DNA from: Pelagibacteraceae bacterium AG-390-O04
GTDB taxonomy: Bacteria; Pseudomonadota; Alphaproteobacteria; Pelagibacterales; Pelagibacteraceae
Length of the DNA stretch: 43,865 bases
Assembly (NCBI GenBank): GCA_003278065.1
Contig: QCHE01000010.1
Span: 1-43,865, forward strand
Reading direction: 5' to 3'
The number at the start of each line of letters is the position of its first letter. The stretch's first letter is position 1. Below the pieces are notes generated by a model that saw only the letters and a list, made by a program, of their open reading frames with translations, made no database searches and was not told the DNA's origin. Below are positions 1 through 7,440 of the stretch, one piece after another. Both the position numbers and the translations under genes were made by a program.

Positions 1-318
1 TTCAGATCCTTCTTTTTTTCTATCTTTTTTTGGAATTGCTTTTTGAGGATTATTTCCATTAACTGGCATAGACATTAATTCATTTTCACCTAAAATTCTT
101 GCTACCCTTGTTGTTGGTTGTGCACCTTGACCTAACCAATATTTAATTCTCTCAGCCTCTAATCCAATTCTTTCTTTTTTTTCTTTTGGCAATAAAGGGT
201 TAAAAAAACCAACCTTCTCAATAAAACGTCCATCTCTTGCGAAACGACTGTCTGCTACAACTAATTTATACACAGGTCTCTTTTTTGTTCCTCCTCTTGA
301 TAGTCTTAATTTTAACAT
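1..318 (-). CDS. rpsP: 30S ribosomal protein S16 (partial, 3' end outside window)
   Basis: The reverse strand opens with ATG at 318 and stays open for 106 codons to the left edge. The product begins [20 protein letters not shown] and continues with [20 protein letters not shown], the highly conserved S16 N-terminus; the [14 protein letters not shown] segment is also typical of S16. S16 is a small-subunit protein needed for 30S assembly. The C-terminal tail is lysine-rich and is cut by the window, so its length is unknown. It starts 12 bases after the ffh stop, which makes ffh-rpsP a probable transcription unit. The rpsP-ffh neighbourhood is common in bacteria. Confidence 0.97.
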   Translation of the reverse strand, partial: MLKLRLSRGGTKKRPVYKLVVADSRFARDGRFIEKVGFFNPLLPKEKKERIGLEAERIKYWLGQGAQPTTRVARILGENELMSMPVNGNNPQKAIPKKDRKKEGSE

Positions 319-330
319 TTGTTCTCCTTT

Positions 331-1689
331 TTATTTTAATTGATTAAATAATTCTGGGGCTATTCCTTTATCAGACATACCTTTCAGATTTCCTTTTGAC
401 ATCTTTTTCATCATTTCAGACATCATCTTAAATTGCTTAAGCAATTTATTGATAGTGGCTGGATCAGTACCTGAACCATTAGCAATTCTTTTTTTTCTAG
501 AACCATCAATAATTTTTGGGTTCTCTCTTTCTTTTTTTGTCATAGATAAAATTATAGCTTCATTCTTTGTGATAACACTTTCATCTATTCCTGAAGCATC
601 CATTTGTGATTTAACTTTAGATACACCTGGCATAAAAGACATTATTCCCTCAATTCCTCCCATTTTTTTCATTTGTCTTAACTGGGTCAGATAATCTTGT
701 AGAGAAAATTGTCCTTTCTTTAAATTTTCTTCAGTTTTTTTTATATTTTCTTCACCTAAATCTTGAGCTGCTTTTTCCACTAAAGAAACAATATCTCCCA
801 TTCCAAGGATTCTGTTTGCAATTCTTTCAGGGTGAAATGCTTCAAGGTTTTCAATTTTTTCACCTACTCCTAAAAATTTAATAGGAACTTGTGAAACAAA
901 TTTCATACTGACGGCTGCTCCCCCTCTAGCATCTCCATCTGCCCTTGTTAAAATAATTCCCGAAAGGTCAACAGTGTTTTTAAATTCTTTTGCAACAGAT
1001 GCTGCTACTTGTCCAGTAAGGGAATCTGCTACTAAGAAAGTCTCAGCAGGTTTAATTATTTTTTCGATTTGTTTAATTTCACTCATCATTTGTAAATCTA
1101 TTTGTGTTCTACCTGCAGTATCAAATAATATAATGTCAGCACCATTTAAATTCGCAGCACTAATTGCTCTTTGACAAATATCAGCTGGTTGTTGACCCTC
1201 TATTATTGGAAGAGTCAAAATATTATTTTGTTCACCTAAAGATTTTAGTTGTTCTTGTGCAGCAGGCCTATAAATATCTAAGCTTACCATCATTACTTTC
1301 TTTTTTTTTGTATTTTCTAGATATCTTGCAAGTTTAGCAGTTGTAGTAGTTTTACCAGAACCCTGTAATCCTACCAACATCATGGGTACTGGTGGTACAG
1401 CATTAAGATTTACATCATTATTTTTTTCACCTAGTAAGTTAACTAATTCATCATAAACAATCTTTACAACCATATCACCTGGAGATGTTGATCTGATTAT
1501 TTCTTGACCTAACGCTTTTGGTTTAACTTTTTCTATAAAATCTTTAGCAACATCAAGAGATACATCTGCTTCTAGTAAAGCTTGCCTTATACCTCTTAAC
1601 CCCTCATCAACTTGATTTTCATCAAGTGACGGTGCTTTTTTAAGAGAGGAAAAAATTTCCTCAAATTTATTAGTCAAATTTTCAAACAT
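331..1689 (-). CDS. ffh: Signal recognition particle GTPase Ffh (SRP54)
   Basis: A 452-residue protein with the NG-domain plus M-domain layout of Ffh. The G1 P-loop GLQGSGKT lies near residues 107-114, followed by DTAGRTQ (G3) and TRADGDARGG (the TKxDG-like G4 region). The methionine-rich C-terminal part (MKKMGGIEGIMSFMPG, then MMSEMMKKM) is the signal-peptide and SRP-RNA binding M domain. Ffh binds 4.5S RNA and signal sequences of nascent inner-membrane proteins and hands them to FtsY, which is encoded nearby on the other strand. I place the start at the ATG at 1689 (MFENLTNKF), the usual Ffh N-terminus. An in-frame ATG at 1716 would add nine residues that lie inside the structured leader, so I reject it. 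Confidence 0.97.
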   Translation of the reverse strand: MFENLTNKFEEIFSSLKKAPSLDENQVDEGLRGIRQALLEADVSLDVAKDFIEKVKPKALGQEIIRSTSPGDMVVKIVYDELVNLLGEKNNDVNLNAVPPVPMMLVGLQGSGKTTTTAKLARYLENTKKKKVMMVSLDIYRPAAQEQLKSLGEQNNILTLPIIEGQQPADICQRAISAANLNGADIILFDTAGRTQIDLQMMSEIKQIEKIIKPAETFLVADSLTGQVAASVAKEFKNTVDLSGIILTRADGDARGGAAVSMKFVSQVPIKFLGVGEKIENLEAFHPERIANRILGMGDIVSLVEKAAQDLGEENIKKTEENLKKGQFSLQDYLTQLRQMKKMGGIEGIMSFMPGVSKVKSQMDASGIDESVITKNEAIILSMTKKERENPKIIDGSRKKRIANGSGTDPATINKLLKQFKMMSEMMKKMSKGNLKGMSDKGIAPELFNQLK

Positions 1690-1797
1690 ATTTATTACAC
1701 ACAGCAGTAATCGCACTAGTGGGCGAACCCTCGCTGACTAGTGTCGATCTCTTTGTTTCCAAAGACACCGCAAATTTAACGTTTTTGCGGAAACTTC
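1690..1797 (-). ncRNA. Candidate structured leader RNA of ffh (cis-regulatory)
   Basis: The minus-strand RNA between the putative promoter and the ffh ATG is far more GC-rich than its surroundings and folds into three successive hairpins. Stem 1 pairs CCGCAAA with TTTGCGG (plus-strand positions 1784-1790 and 1768-1774). Stem 2 pairs CTTTG with CAAAG around a GAAA tetraloop (1764-1760 and 1755-1751), enclosed by TGTC/GACA. Stem 3 pairs CACTAGT with ACTAGTG (1743-1737 and 1720-1714) around an inner GGG-TTCG-CCC hairpin. Comparative work on Candidatus Pelagibacter ubique and marine metagenomes reported a likely cis-regulatory RNA before the gene for the SRP protein. Position and character agree with that element, but I could not align it to the published model. 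Confidence 0.75.
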
Positions 1798-1810
1798 CAC
1801 AAACTATAAT
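1782..1810 (+). promoter_or_regulatory. Putative dapF-ftsY promoter, overlapping the ffh promoter
   Basis: A consensus TATAAT lies at 1805-1810 on the plus strand, about 40 bases before the dapF ATG. The T-rich TTTTTG (1782-1787) sits 17 bases upstream as a weak -35. The -10 shares bases with the minus-strand TATAGT, so polymerase could probably not occupy both orientations at once. Confidence 0.45.
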
Positions 1811-1831
1811 AGAGGTTCAAAAAGTCAATAA
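1803..1831 (-). promoter_or_regulatory. Putative ffh promoter
   Basis: On the minus strand TATAGT (1808-1803) is a good -10 box. It is preceded at 17 bases by TTATTG (1831-1826), with TTGACT overlapping it at 1828-1823 as an alternative but closely spaced -35. Transcription would begin close to the first hairpin of the leader RNA. Inferred from sequence only. Confidence 0.45.
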
Positions 1832-1850
1832 ATAAGTTAAAAAACTATAT

Positions 1851-2675
1851 ATGGACATTAAAGCATTTAAAATGGATGGATTAGGTAATGATTTTGTAAT
1901 CATTGATAATAGGCAAAAAATTACCAATTTAACGAAAGATCAAATAGTAAAAATTTGTGATAGAAATTTCATTGGCTGCGATCAATTGATATTAATTGGA
2001 ACTGATGATTCATCTGATGCTTACTTAAAATTTTTTAACTCTGATGGTGGAGAATCTGGAGCGTGTGGGAATGGAACAAGATGTGTTGCAGATTTTATTT
2101 CAAAAGAGACAAAAAATAAAACTATAATTTTGAAAACACTGTCTGGAAATTTAAAATCTGAAATATTAAAAAATAATATTGTTACAACTGAAATTGGTAA
2201 AGCTAGATTAAAATGGAACGAAATACCTTTATCAAAAGAGATGGATACAAAAAATTTAAATATGAAAATTATCGACACAAATAATAATGAACATTTAGGT
2301 GGAACAGCAATTAATGTTGGTAATCCACATATTGTTTTTTTTGTAAAAAAGATTGAGGATTTTAATATAGAAACTGTTGGCCCTGAGATAGAAAATCATG
2401 AGTTATTCCCTGAAAAATGTAACGTAACAATTGCACAAATTATCAATAAAAATTTGATCAAAATAAAAGTGTGGGAAAGAGGAGCTGGTCTCACTAAAGC
2501 ATGTGGAACCGCAGCATGTGCTACTGCATATGCTGGTAAATTAAATAATCTTACAGAAAATAAAACTGATATAGAGTTTTCGACTGGAAAATTATCAATT
2601 TTAATAGATGAAAATAATTCTATTCATATGAAAGGACCTGTTTCGGATATTAAAAAAATTAAGATAAAATTATAA
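1851..2675 (+). CDS. dapF: Diaminopimelate epimerase
   Basis: A 274-residue protein of normal length for DapF, which interconverts LL- and meso-diaminopimelate for lysine and peptidoglycan synthesis. The start MDIKAFKMDGLGNDFVIID is the family's conserved N-terminus. Both catalytic cysteines are present: Cys72 in SGACGNGTRC and Cys218 in TKACGTAAC. The two symmetric halves expected of the fold are visible. The stop overlaps the ftsY start as TAATG, indicating translational coupling. It is transcribed away from ffh across a short shared promoter region. Confidence 0.97.
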   Translation: MDIKAFKMDGLGNDFVIIDNRQKITNLTKDQIVKICDRNFIGCDQLILIGTDDSSDAYLKFFNSDGGESGACGNGTRCVADFISKETKNKTIILKTLSGNLKSEILKNNIVTTEIGKARLKWNEIPLSKEMDTKNLNMKIIDTNNNEHLGGTAINVGNPHIVFFVKKIEDFNIETVGPEIENHELFPEKCNVTIAQIINKNLIKIKVWERGAGLTKACGTAACATAYAGKLNNLTENKTDIEFSTGKLSILIDENNSIHMKGPVSDIKKIKIKL

Positions 2676-3592
2676 TGGGTATCTTTGATAAATTTAAAAT
2701 TGGATTTCAAAAGAGTGCGTCAGCTTTCACGTCTGGACTTAAAGAAATAATTGTCAAAAAAGAAATTAATGATGAAAATTTGAATAAAATCGAGGAATTT
2801 TTAATTCGATCAGATGTAGGAGTTGAGGCCGCCTCTGAAATAAAAGAAATAATTTCAAGAAAGAAAATTGATCCAAATAAAGATTTAACTAAAGAAATAA
2901 ATTCAATTTTAAAAGAATATATAATTTCTTTGATGAAACCCTTAGAGCACAATTCTTTTTTTGAAAAAAAAGAAAAACTTAGTGCAACTCTGATTTCTGG
3001 AGTCAATGGGGTAGGTAAAACAACAACTATTGGTAAAATAGGAAAAATATTGAAGACTAATGGCAATAAAGTTATGTTTGCAGCATCAGATACTTTTCGA
3101 GCTGCTGCAATTGAACAATTGGAAAATTGGGCAAACAGAGTAGATGTTCAAATAATAAAATCATCCCAAGGTGCCGATCCGGCCTCTGTTGCTTTTAAGG
3201 CAGTAGATGAAGCTATTAAAAGTAATTTTAATCAAGTTTTAATAGATACAGCAGGAAGACTCCAAAATAAAAAAAATTTAATGGAGGAATATAAAAAAAT
3301 AGCTAATGTCACAAAAAAAATAGATCCCAAAGCACCTCACAATGTTATCTTAGTTTTAGATGCAACATCAGGTCAAAATGTATTAAATCAAGTTGAAGAA
3401 TTTAATAAGATTATACCAATAACAGGTATTGTGATGACAAAATTAGATGGCACAGCTAAAGGAGGAATTTTGTTAGCATTAGCAAAGAAATATGAAATTC
3501 CGATTATTGCACTAGGCTTAGGTGAGAAAGAAGACGACTTACAGTTATTTGAAGCAGAAAAATTTGCCGAGGCTTTTACTCAAATTAATTAA
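2675..3592 (+). CDS. ftsY: Signal recognition particle receptor FtsY
   Basis: A 305-residue SRP-family GTPase. The N domain occupies about residues 1-90. The G1 loop GVNGVGKTT lies at 109-117, followed by the DTFRAAAIEQL insertion-box region, DTAGRLQNKKN (G3) and TKLDGTAKGG (G4). FtsY docks the Ffh-ribosome complex at the membrane and stimulates reciprocal GTP hydrolysis. The acidic A domain of the E. coli protein is absent, leaving only a short amphipathic N-terminus (MGIFDKFKIGFQKSASAF), as in many minimal FtsY proteins. The start overlaps the dapF stop. The 3' end overlaps the convergent gene by 8 bases, leaving no room for an intrinsic terminator. Confidence 0.96.
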   Translation: MGIFDKFKIGFQKSASAFTSGLKEIIVKKEINDENLNKIEEFLIRSDVGVEAASEIKEIISRKKIDPNKDLTKEINSILKEYIISLMKPLEHNSFFEKKEKLSATLISGVNGVGKTTTIGKIGKILKTNGNKVMFAASDTFRAAAIEQLENWANRVDVQIIKSSQGADPASVAFKAVDEAIKSNFNQVLIDTAGRLQNKKNLMEEYKKIANVTKKIDPKAPHNVILVLDATSGQNVLNQVEEFNKIIPITGIVMTKLDGTAKGGILLALAKKYEIPIIALGLGEKEDDLQLFEAEKFAEAFTQIN

Positions 3593-4148
3593 TTAAATTA
3601 CTAGAGATCAAAGGTTTATAAATATTACATTTATAATTATCATCAAATTTATAATGACCACAATCTTTAGAAAATGAAGAAATTATAAAATCAAATTTAC
3701 CAGTGGTAGGATAAAGTTCTAGTTTTTTACTACTGATGTCATATTTAAAATTAGCATTTAAACTTTTTACAGCACTAATCATTACTAATGTTTTATCATC
3801 TTTTAATAAATAATATGCAAAATCATCTGGAAATACTGGAAAATCATATTCTTGTAAAAAATATTTAGCTTGTGAAGGAAACCACTCATAAGAAATTAAA
3901 GGTGATGAGGACTTTGTTAAATGATTGAAAATATAAAGGTCTTTTGGATAGTCATTTATATAATTATCATTTTCGCCTCTAGCTAAAATAGATTTTTCTC
4001 TCCCTTTAAAATATAAGCTAAACTCCTTATTATGTGAGTCCATATGATCTATATGAAATAAATCATCTGGTTGAAAAAATTCGTCTTGCGAATAAGCGTT
4101 AGTAATAAAAATAAAGACTGCAATAAATAAAAAAGATAATTTTTTCAT
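3585..4148 (-). CDS. Exported protein of unknown function
   Basis: A 187-residue ORF starting MKKLSFLFIAVFIFITNAYS, a clear Sec signal peptide with likely cleavage after NAYS. The mature part is rich in aromatic and charged residues (DEFFQPDDLFHIDHMDSH, then SPLISYEWFPSQAKYFLQEY). It has two Cys near the C-terminus (KDCGHYKFDDNYKCN) that could form a disulfide in the periplasm. I do not recognise a family. It is the last gene of the long minus-strand run and overlaps the end of ftsY by 8 bases in convergent orientation. Confidence 0.75.
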   Translation of the reverse strand: MKKLSFLFIAVFIFITNAYSQDEFFQPDDLFHIDHMDSHNKEFSLYFKGREKSILARGENDNYINDYPKDLYIFNHLTKSSSPLISYEWFPSQAKYFLQEYDFPVFPDDFAYYLLKDDKTLVMISAVKSLNANFKYDISSKKLELYPTTGKFDFIISSFSKDCGHYKFDDNYKCNIYKPLISSNLIN

Positions 4149-4197
4149 TATCTTTTAATAAATTATAATTCTGAGGTATATTTGTTTAGATTGTGGC

Positions 4198-5016
4198 TTA
4201 ATTTAAACTTTTTAAAAAAGATTTAAGAGCTTTAACAAGGTTTTCATCGAACTCCATCATATGATTGTCATGTTTTGTGAAATAAGAATATTTTGGTTCA
4301 TTGGCTATTTCATACATCTTTTTTCCCATGAAGAATGGTACTATCTGGTCAGCCTCACCGTGCATTATTAAAATAGGAACGTTTATATTATTAATCTTAC
4401 TTTTATTATCAAATTTGTCTTTTAATAATAAATTTACGGGGATGTAGGGATAAAATGTTTTAGCTGCATCAACCATAGAAGTAAAAGGAGTTTCTAATAT
4501 AACGCCAGCAAAATTTTTTTTTTGTGATAAATGAGTTGCAACACCAGTCCCCAATGACTCACCATAAATAACGATATTTTCCTCTTTAACACCTTTGCTG
4601 ATTAACCAATTTATTCCACTTCTTCCATCATCATAGAGACCTTTCTCAGATGGTTTTCCCTGATTCCCACTAAAACCTCTCCAGGCAATTATTAAAAAGT
4701 TAACATCCATTTCACTAAAATTGTTTAATTTATGAATTCTATTTTCTAGAGAACCTGCGTTCCCATGAAAATATAGAATGGTTTTGTATTTCTTTAAATC
4801 TTTTTCATGATACCAGCCTAATAAATCAATATTATCTGAAGTATTTATTTTTACTTTTTCAATTGATACAGATATCTTATCATTAGAGTAATTATTTTCA
4901 TTTGGGTGGTACAATAAATTTCTCTGATAAAAATATAAAAAAACCAAAACTAAAAGATAAACCAAAATAATTATTTGTAAAAATGAGAACAAATTATTCC
5001 TAAACTTTTTTAACAT
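4198..5016 (-). CDS. Alpha/beta hydrolase with N-terminal membrane anchor (BEM46-like)
   Basis: The product begins MLKKFRNNLFSFLQIIILVY, one membrane segment facing a periplasmic or cytoplasmic hydrolase domain. The fold is marked by ILYFHGNAGSLENR (oxyanion HGN), YGESLGTGVATHLS (nucleophile elbow GESLG), ILIMHGEADQIVPF (acid Asp) and KHDNHMMEFDENL (catalytic His). This is the BEM46/ABHD13-type serine hydrolase family, whose physiological substrates are mostly unknown. An ORF start at 5043 is possible, but the ATG at 5016 gives the typical family N-terminus. With that start the gene overlaps the upstream EamA gene by 17 bases. Confidence 0.88.
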   Translation of the reverse strand: MLKKFRNNLFSFLQIIILVYLLVLVFLYFYQRNLLYHPNENNYSNDKISVSIEKVKINTSDNIDLLGWYHEKDLKKYKTILYFHGNAGSLENRIHKLNNFSEMDVNFLIIAWRGFSGNQGKPSEKGLYDDGRSGINWLISKGVKEENIVIYGESLGTGVATHLSQKKNFAGVILETPFTSMVDAAKTFYPYIPVNLLLKDKFDNKSKINNINVPILIMHGEADQIVPFFMGKKMYEIANEPKYSYFTKHDNHMMEFDENLVKALKSFLKSLN

Positions 5017-5905
5017 TATTCTTTTTCGCCAAGTATATTCCAAAAAATACTAAAATTGTTCCAATGAAATGATAATTTTCAAATTTTTCATCAAATAAAA
5101 AATATCCATAGATTGCGCCATAAACTGTAAATACGTAAAGTGTAAATCCGGTTAAAGATGCACCTAATTTTTTTTGAGCTATGGTATAAAGAGTAAAAGC
5201 AATTATTCCTGGCGAAACAGCTGCAAAGATTACCCATAAGTAAAATTCAGGTACAAAATCTGTTTGTTTATAAAATATTTCCTCAAAAATATAAAAAGGT
5301 AATAAACTTAATGCTCCAAAAAATGATATTAAAGTAAATCTCTCAAAAATTTTAAGTTTAGAACTCCAATAAAATAGATAAATAGAATATAAGGCCCAAC
5401 CTATTGCAGCGGCTAACATCCATAAATCACCAATTGTGAATTCTAAATTAATTAATAATTTTAGATTACCTTTGATTATAATCGTAAATACCCCTATCAA
5501 ACATGCAATCAATCCAATTATTTTGGTAAAATTAATCTTTTCATTAAAGAAAAAATATGAGATCAAAATTATAAATACAGGTGATGACGTATAAATAATT
5601 CCCATATTTGTAACTGTTGTAGTTTCGCCAGCTAAAAAAGGGAAAGCACCACAAACTCCACAACCCATGGAACCTAAAAAAAATAATTTTTTGTATTCCT
5701 TCTTAATAATTTCAAAATTTTTTTTTAAACTCACATATGTAAATGGTAGTAATATTAAAAAAACCAGTGTCCATCTCCAAAAAGCTAATGAAATAGGTGG
5801 TACAAATTCTACACCTCCCCGCGCTACTACTAAGTTGCTTGCCATAAAAATTGGTTGAATAAATAAAAGAGAAAGAGGAAAAATATTAACGTTGAGATTT
5901 CTCAA
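5000..5905 (-). CDS. EamA/DMT-family transporter
   Basis: A 301-residue, very hydrophobic protein with about ten membrane segments in two EamA repeats. Diagnostic pieces are the first-helix region with MASNLVVARGGVEFVPPISL and AFWRWTLVFLILLPF, then YTSSPVFIILISYFFFNEKI in repeat one, and SLTGFTLYVFTVYGAIYGYF with LFDEKFENYHFIGTILVFFG in repeat two. DMT carriers of this type usually export amino acids or other metabolites; the substrate cannot be read from sequence. The start is a TTG at 5905, 12 bases after the preceding small gene's stop. The first ATG (5842) would cut into the first helix, so TTG is preferred. Confidence 0.9.
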   Translation of the reverse strand: MRNLNVNIFPLSLLFIQPIFMASNLVVARGGVEFVPPISLAFWRWTLVFLILLPFTYVSLKKNFEIIKKEYKKLFFLGSMGCGVCGAFPFLAGETTTVTNMGIIYTSSPVFIILISYFFFNEKINFTKIIGLIACLIGVFTIIIKGNLKLLINLEFTIGDLWMLAAAIGWALYSIYLFYWSSKLKIFERFTLISFFGALSLLPFYIFEEIFYKQTDFVPEFYLWVIFAAVSPGIIAFTLYTIAQKKLGASLTGFTLYVFTVYGAIYGYFLFDEKFENYHFIGTILVFFGIYLAKKNNVKKV

Positions 5906-5917
5906 TTTTTGTAAAAA

Positions 5918-6094
5918 TTAACTTTTATCAAAAAATGCTTCGTATATCATCATTACGATAGCTGCACCCATTAATAGATAAACTGGAATAACATCTATAA
6001 ATCCAATCATCATTGATCTAGTTAAAGTAGTAGCTAATCCAAGTAAAAAGAAAACTGCAAATGATAAACCAATTATAGTTGTAATTTTATTCAT
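5918..6094 (-). CDS. Small membrane protein (58 aa)
   Basis: An ATG at 6094 opens 58 codons ending in TAA at 5918, filling the gap between the amidase and EamA genes. The product begins MNKITTIIGLSFAVFFLLGL and continues through FIDVIPVYLLMGAAIVMMIY to a polar end (EAFFDKS), giving two predicted membrane helices. It starts 4 bases after the amidase stop and its stop lies 12 bases before the EamA start, as expected for an operon member. I do not recognise a family. Confidence 0.7.
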   Translation of the reverse strand: MNKITTIIGLSFAVFFLLGLATTLTRSMMIGFIDVIPVYLLMGAAIVMMIYEAFFDKS

Positions 6095-6098
6095 TTAA

Positions 6099-7427
6099 TT
6101 ATTCCTCACATTCTTTTTCTAACCATTTGGCAACACCTAAAAATCTATGATCATCATATTTATTACCAATTAATTGAATTCCTAATGGTAAATTATTTTC
6201 ACCCTCAAGTAAAGGTAATGAAATACAAGGTGTTCCAAGATAAGACCAAACTTTATTAAATTCAGCAGTACCAGTGCTCTTCAATCCTTTTGGTGCTACA
6301 CCTGGAGAAGATGGAGATAGTACACCATGGTAATCTTCAAATACTTCTTCGTAAGACTCATAACTTCTTTTCATAAAATCAATCGCCTCAGCATATTCCT
6401 TCGCTGAATACTTGTTTCCTTTTATAATTGCATCTTGCATATATTTAGAAAGTTTTTTTTTAAATTTTTTGAAATAAACTGAAAAATTATTTGCTAAATC
6501 TGTTTCATGAATTATTTGGTGATATTTATGTATATCTTTGAAATATGAGGGCGTATCAAAAATCTCAATATTTTTTTTAAATGATTTTATAAAATATTCA
6601 AATGACTCTCTTGATTTTTTATCAATCATTTTCCAATGATCAGTTTTGTAAAAAATAAATTTTGGTTCAAATAAAGGTCCTTTTTTTGTTTCTGTTAAAA
6701 TATTTTCAGTAGAATAATGAATTGTAGCAGGATCAAATTTATCTTTTTTAATTAGTACTTTTGCCAGCATAGCCACATCCTCTACTTTTCTACCAAACAT
6801 ACCGATATGATCTAGACTATATGAAGTTCTCAAAACTCCATTTCTTGAAATTAATCCATAACTTGGTTTGTACCCCACAACTCCACAATAAGATGCCGGC
6901 CTAATTATTGAACCCCCTGTCTGAGAACCAATTGAGGCAGGTGCCATAAAAGATGCAACAGATGCTGCTGATCCACTTGAAGATCCTCCTGGTGTTCTAG
7001 TTTTGTCGTGTGGGTTTGTGGTAGATGGTGGCCCTAAATAAGCGAGCTCTGAAGTGGCTGTTTTACCCATAACAATTGCTCCAGACGAATGAAGTAAATC
7101 AATTATTTCTGCATTCTGAGAATACGATTTGCCTTTTCTTATTACAGTTCCACACTCTGTAGGCATATCAACAGTACCTACTATATCTTTTACTGCTATA
7201 GGAACTCCATGCAAAAGACCAGTAGGTTTACCAGATTTTCTATGTTCATCAGCCTCAGCAGCTTTTTCTAAAAGAACTTTTTTATCAAAATGTGCCCATG
7301 CTTTAATATCTCTTTCAAACTTATTTATTCTCTCAATATACTTTTCACAAACCTCTACTGAAGAAATTTCAGCACTTTTAATTTTTGATGCTAGCTCTTC
7401 AACACTTAAAGAAAAAATATCTGTCAT
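6099..7427 (-). CDS. Amidase-signature family enzyme
   Basis: A 442-residue amidase-signature (AS) protein. The Ser-cisSer-Lys triad is visible: Lys80 in PIAVKD, the serine-rich loop RTPGGSSSGSAA near 145-155, and nucleophile Ser173 in GSQTGGSIIRPAS. AS enzymes hydrolyse amide bonds, or serve as GatA in the Glu-tRNA amidotransferase. No gatB or gatC lies nearby, and the C-terminus (SYLGTPCISLPLL, then PLGIQLIGNKYDD) is that of stand-alone amidases. It lies 13 bases downstream of the TRAP permease gene, so the imported substrate or a derivative may be an amide. That link is inference from position only. Confidence 0.9.
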   Translation of the reverse strand: MTDIFSLSVEELASKIKSAEISSVEVCEKYIERINKFERDIKAWAHFDKKVLLEKAAEADEHRKSGKPTGLLHGVPIAVKDIVGTVDMPTECGTVIRKGKSYSQNAEIIDLLHSSGAIVMGKTATSELAYLGPPSTTNPHDKTRTPGGSSSGSAASVASFMAPASIGSQTGGSIIRPASYCGVVGYKPSYGLISRNGVLRTSYSLDHIGMFGRKVEDVAMLAKVLIKKDKFDPATIHYSTENILTETKKGPLFEPKFIFYKTDHWKMIDKKSRESFEYFIKSFKKNIEIFDTPSYFKDIHKYHQIIHETDLANNFSVYFKKFKKKLSKYMQDAIIKGNKYSAKEYAEAIDFMKRSYESYEEVFEDYHGVLSPSSPGVAPKGLKSTGTAEFNKVWSYLGTPCISLPLLEGENNLPLGIQLIGNKYDDHRFLGVAKWLEKECEE

Positions 7428-7440
7428 TTACGTTTCAAAA

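Noticed and set aside
449-1174. Plus-strand ORFs of 81 and 66 codons within ffh
   Set aside because: They are antisense to the conserved ffh frame and show low-complexity hydrophobic translations typical of shadow frames.
1690-1716. N-terminal extension of Ffh from the ATG at 1716
   Set aside because: It would place nine non-conserved residues inside the leader RNA; MFENL is the normal Ffh start.
1719-1735. GGGTTCGCCC-like segment resembling a tRNA T-arm
   Set aside because: No acceptor, D or anticodon arms can be folded around it; it is better explained as the tip of the third leader hairpin.
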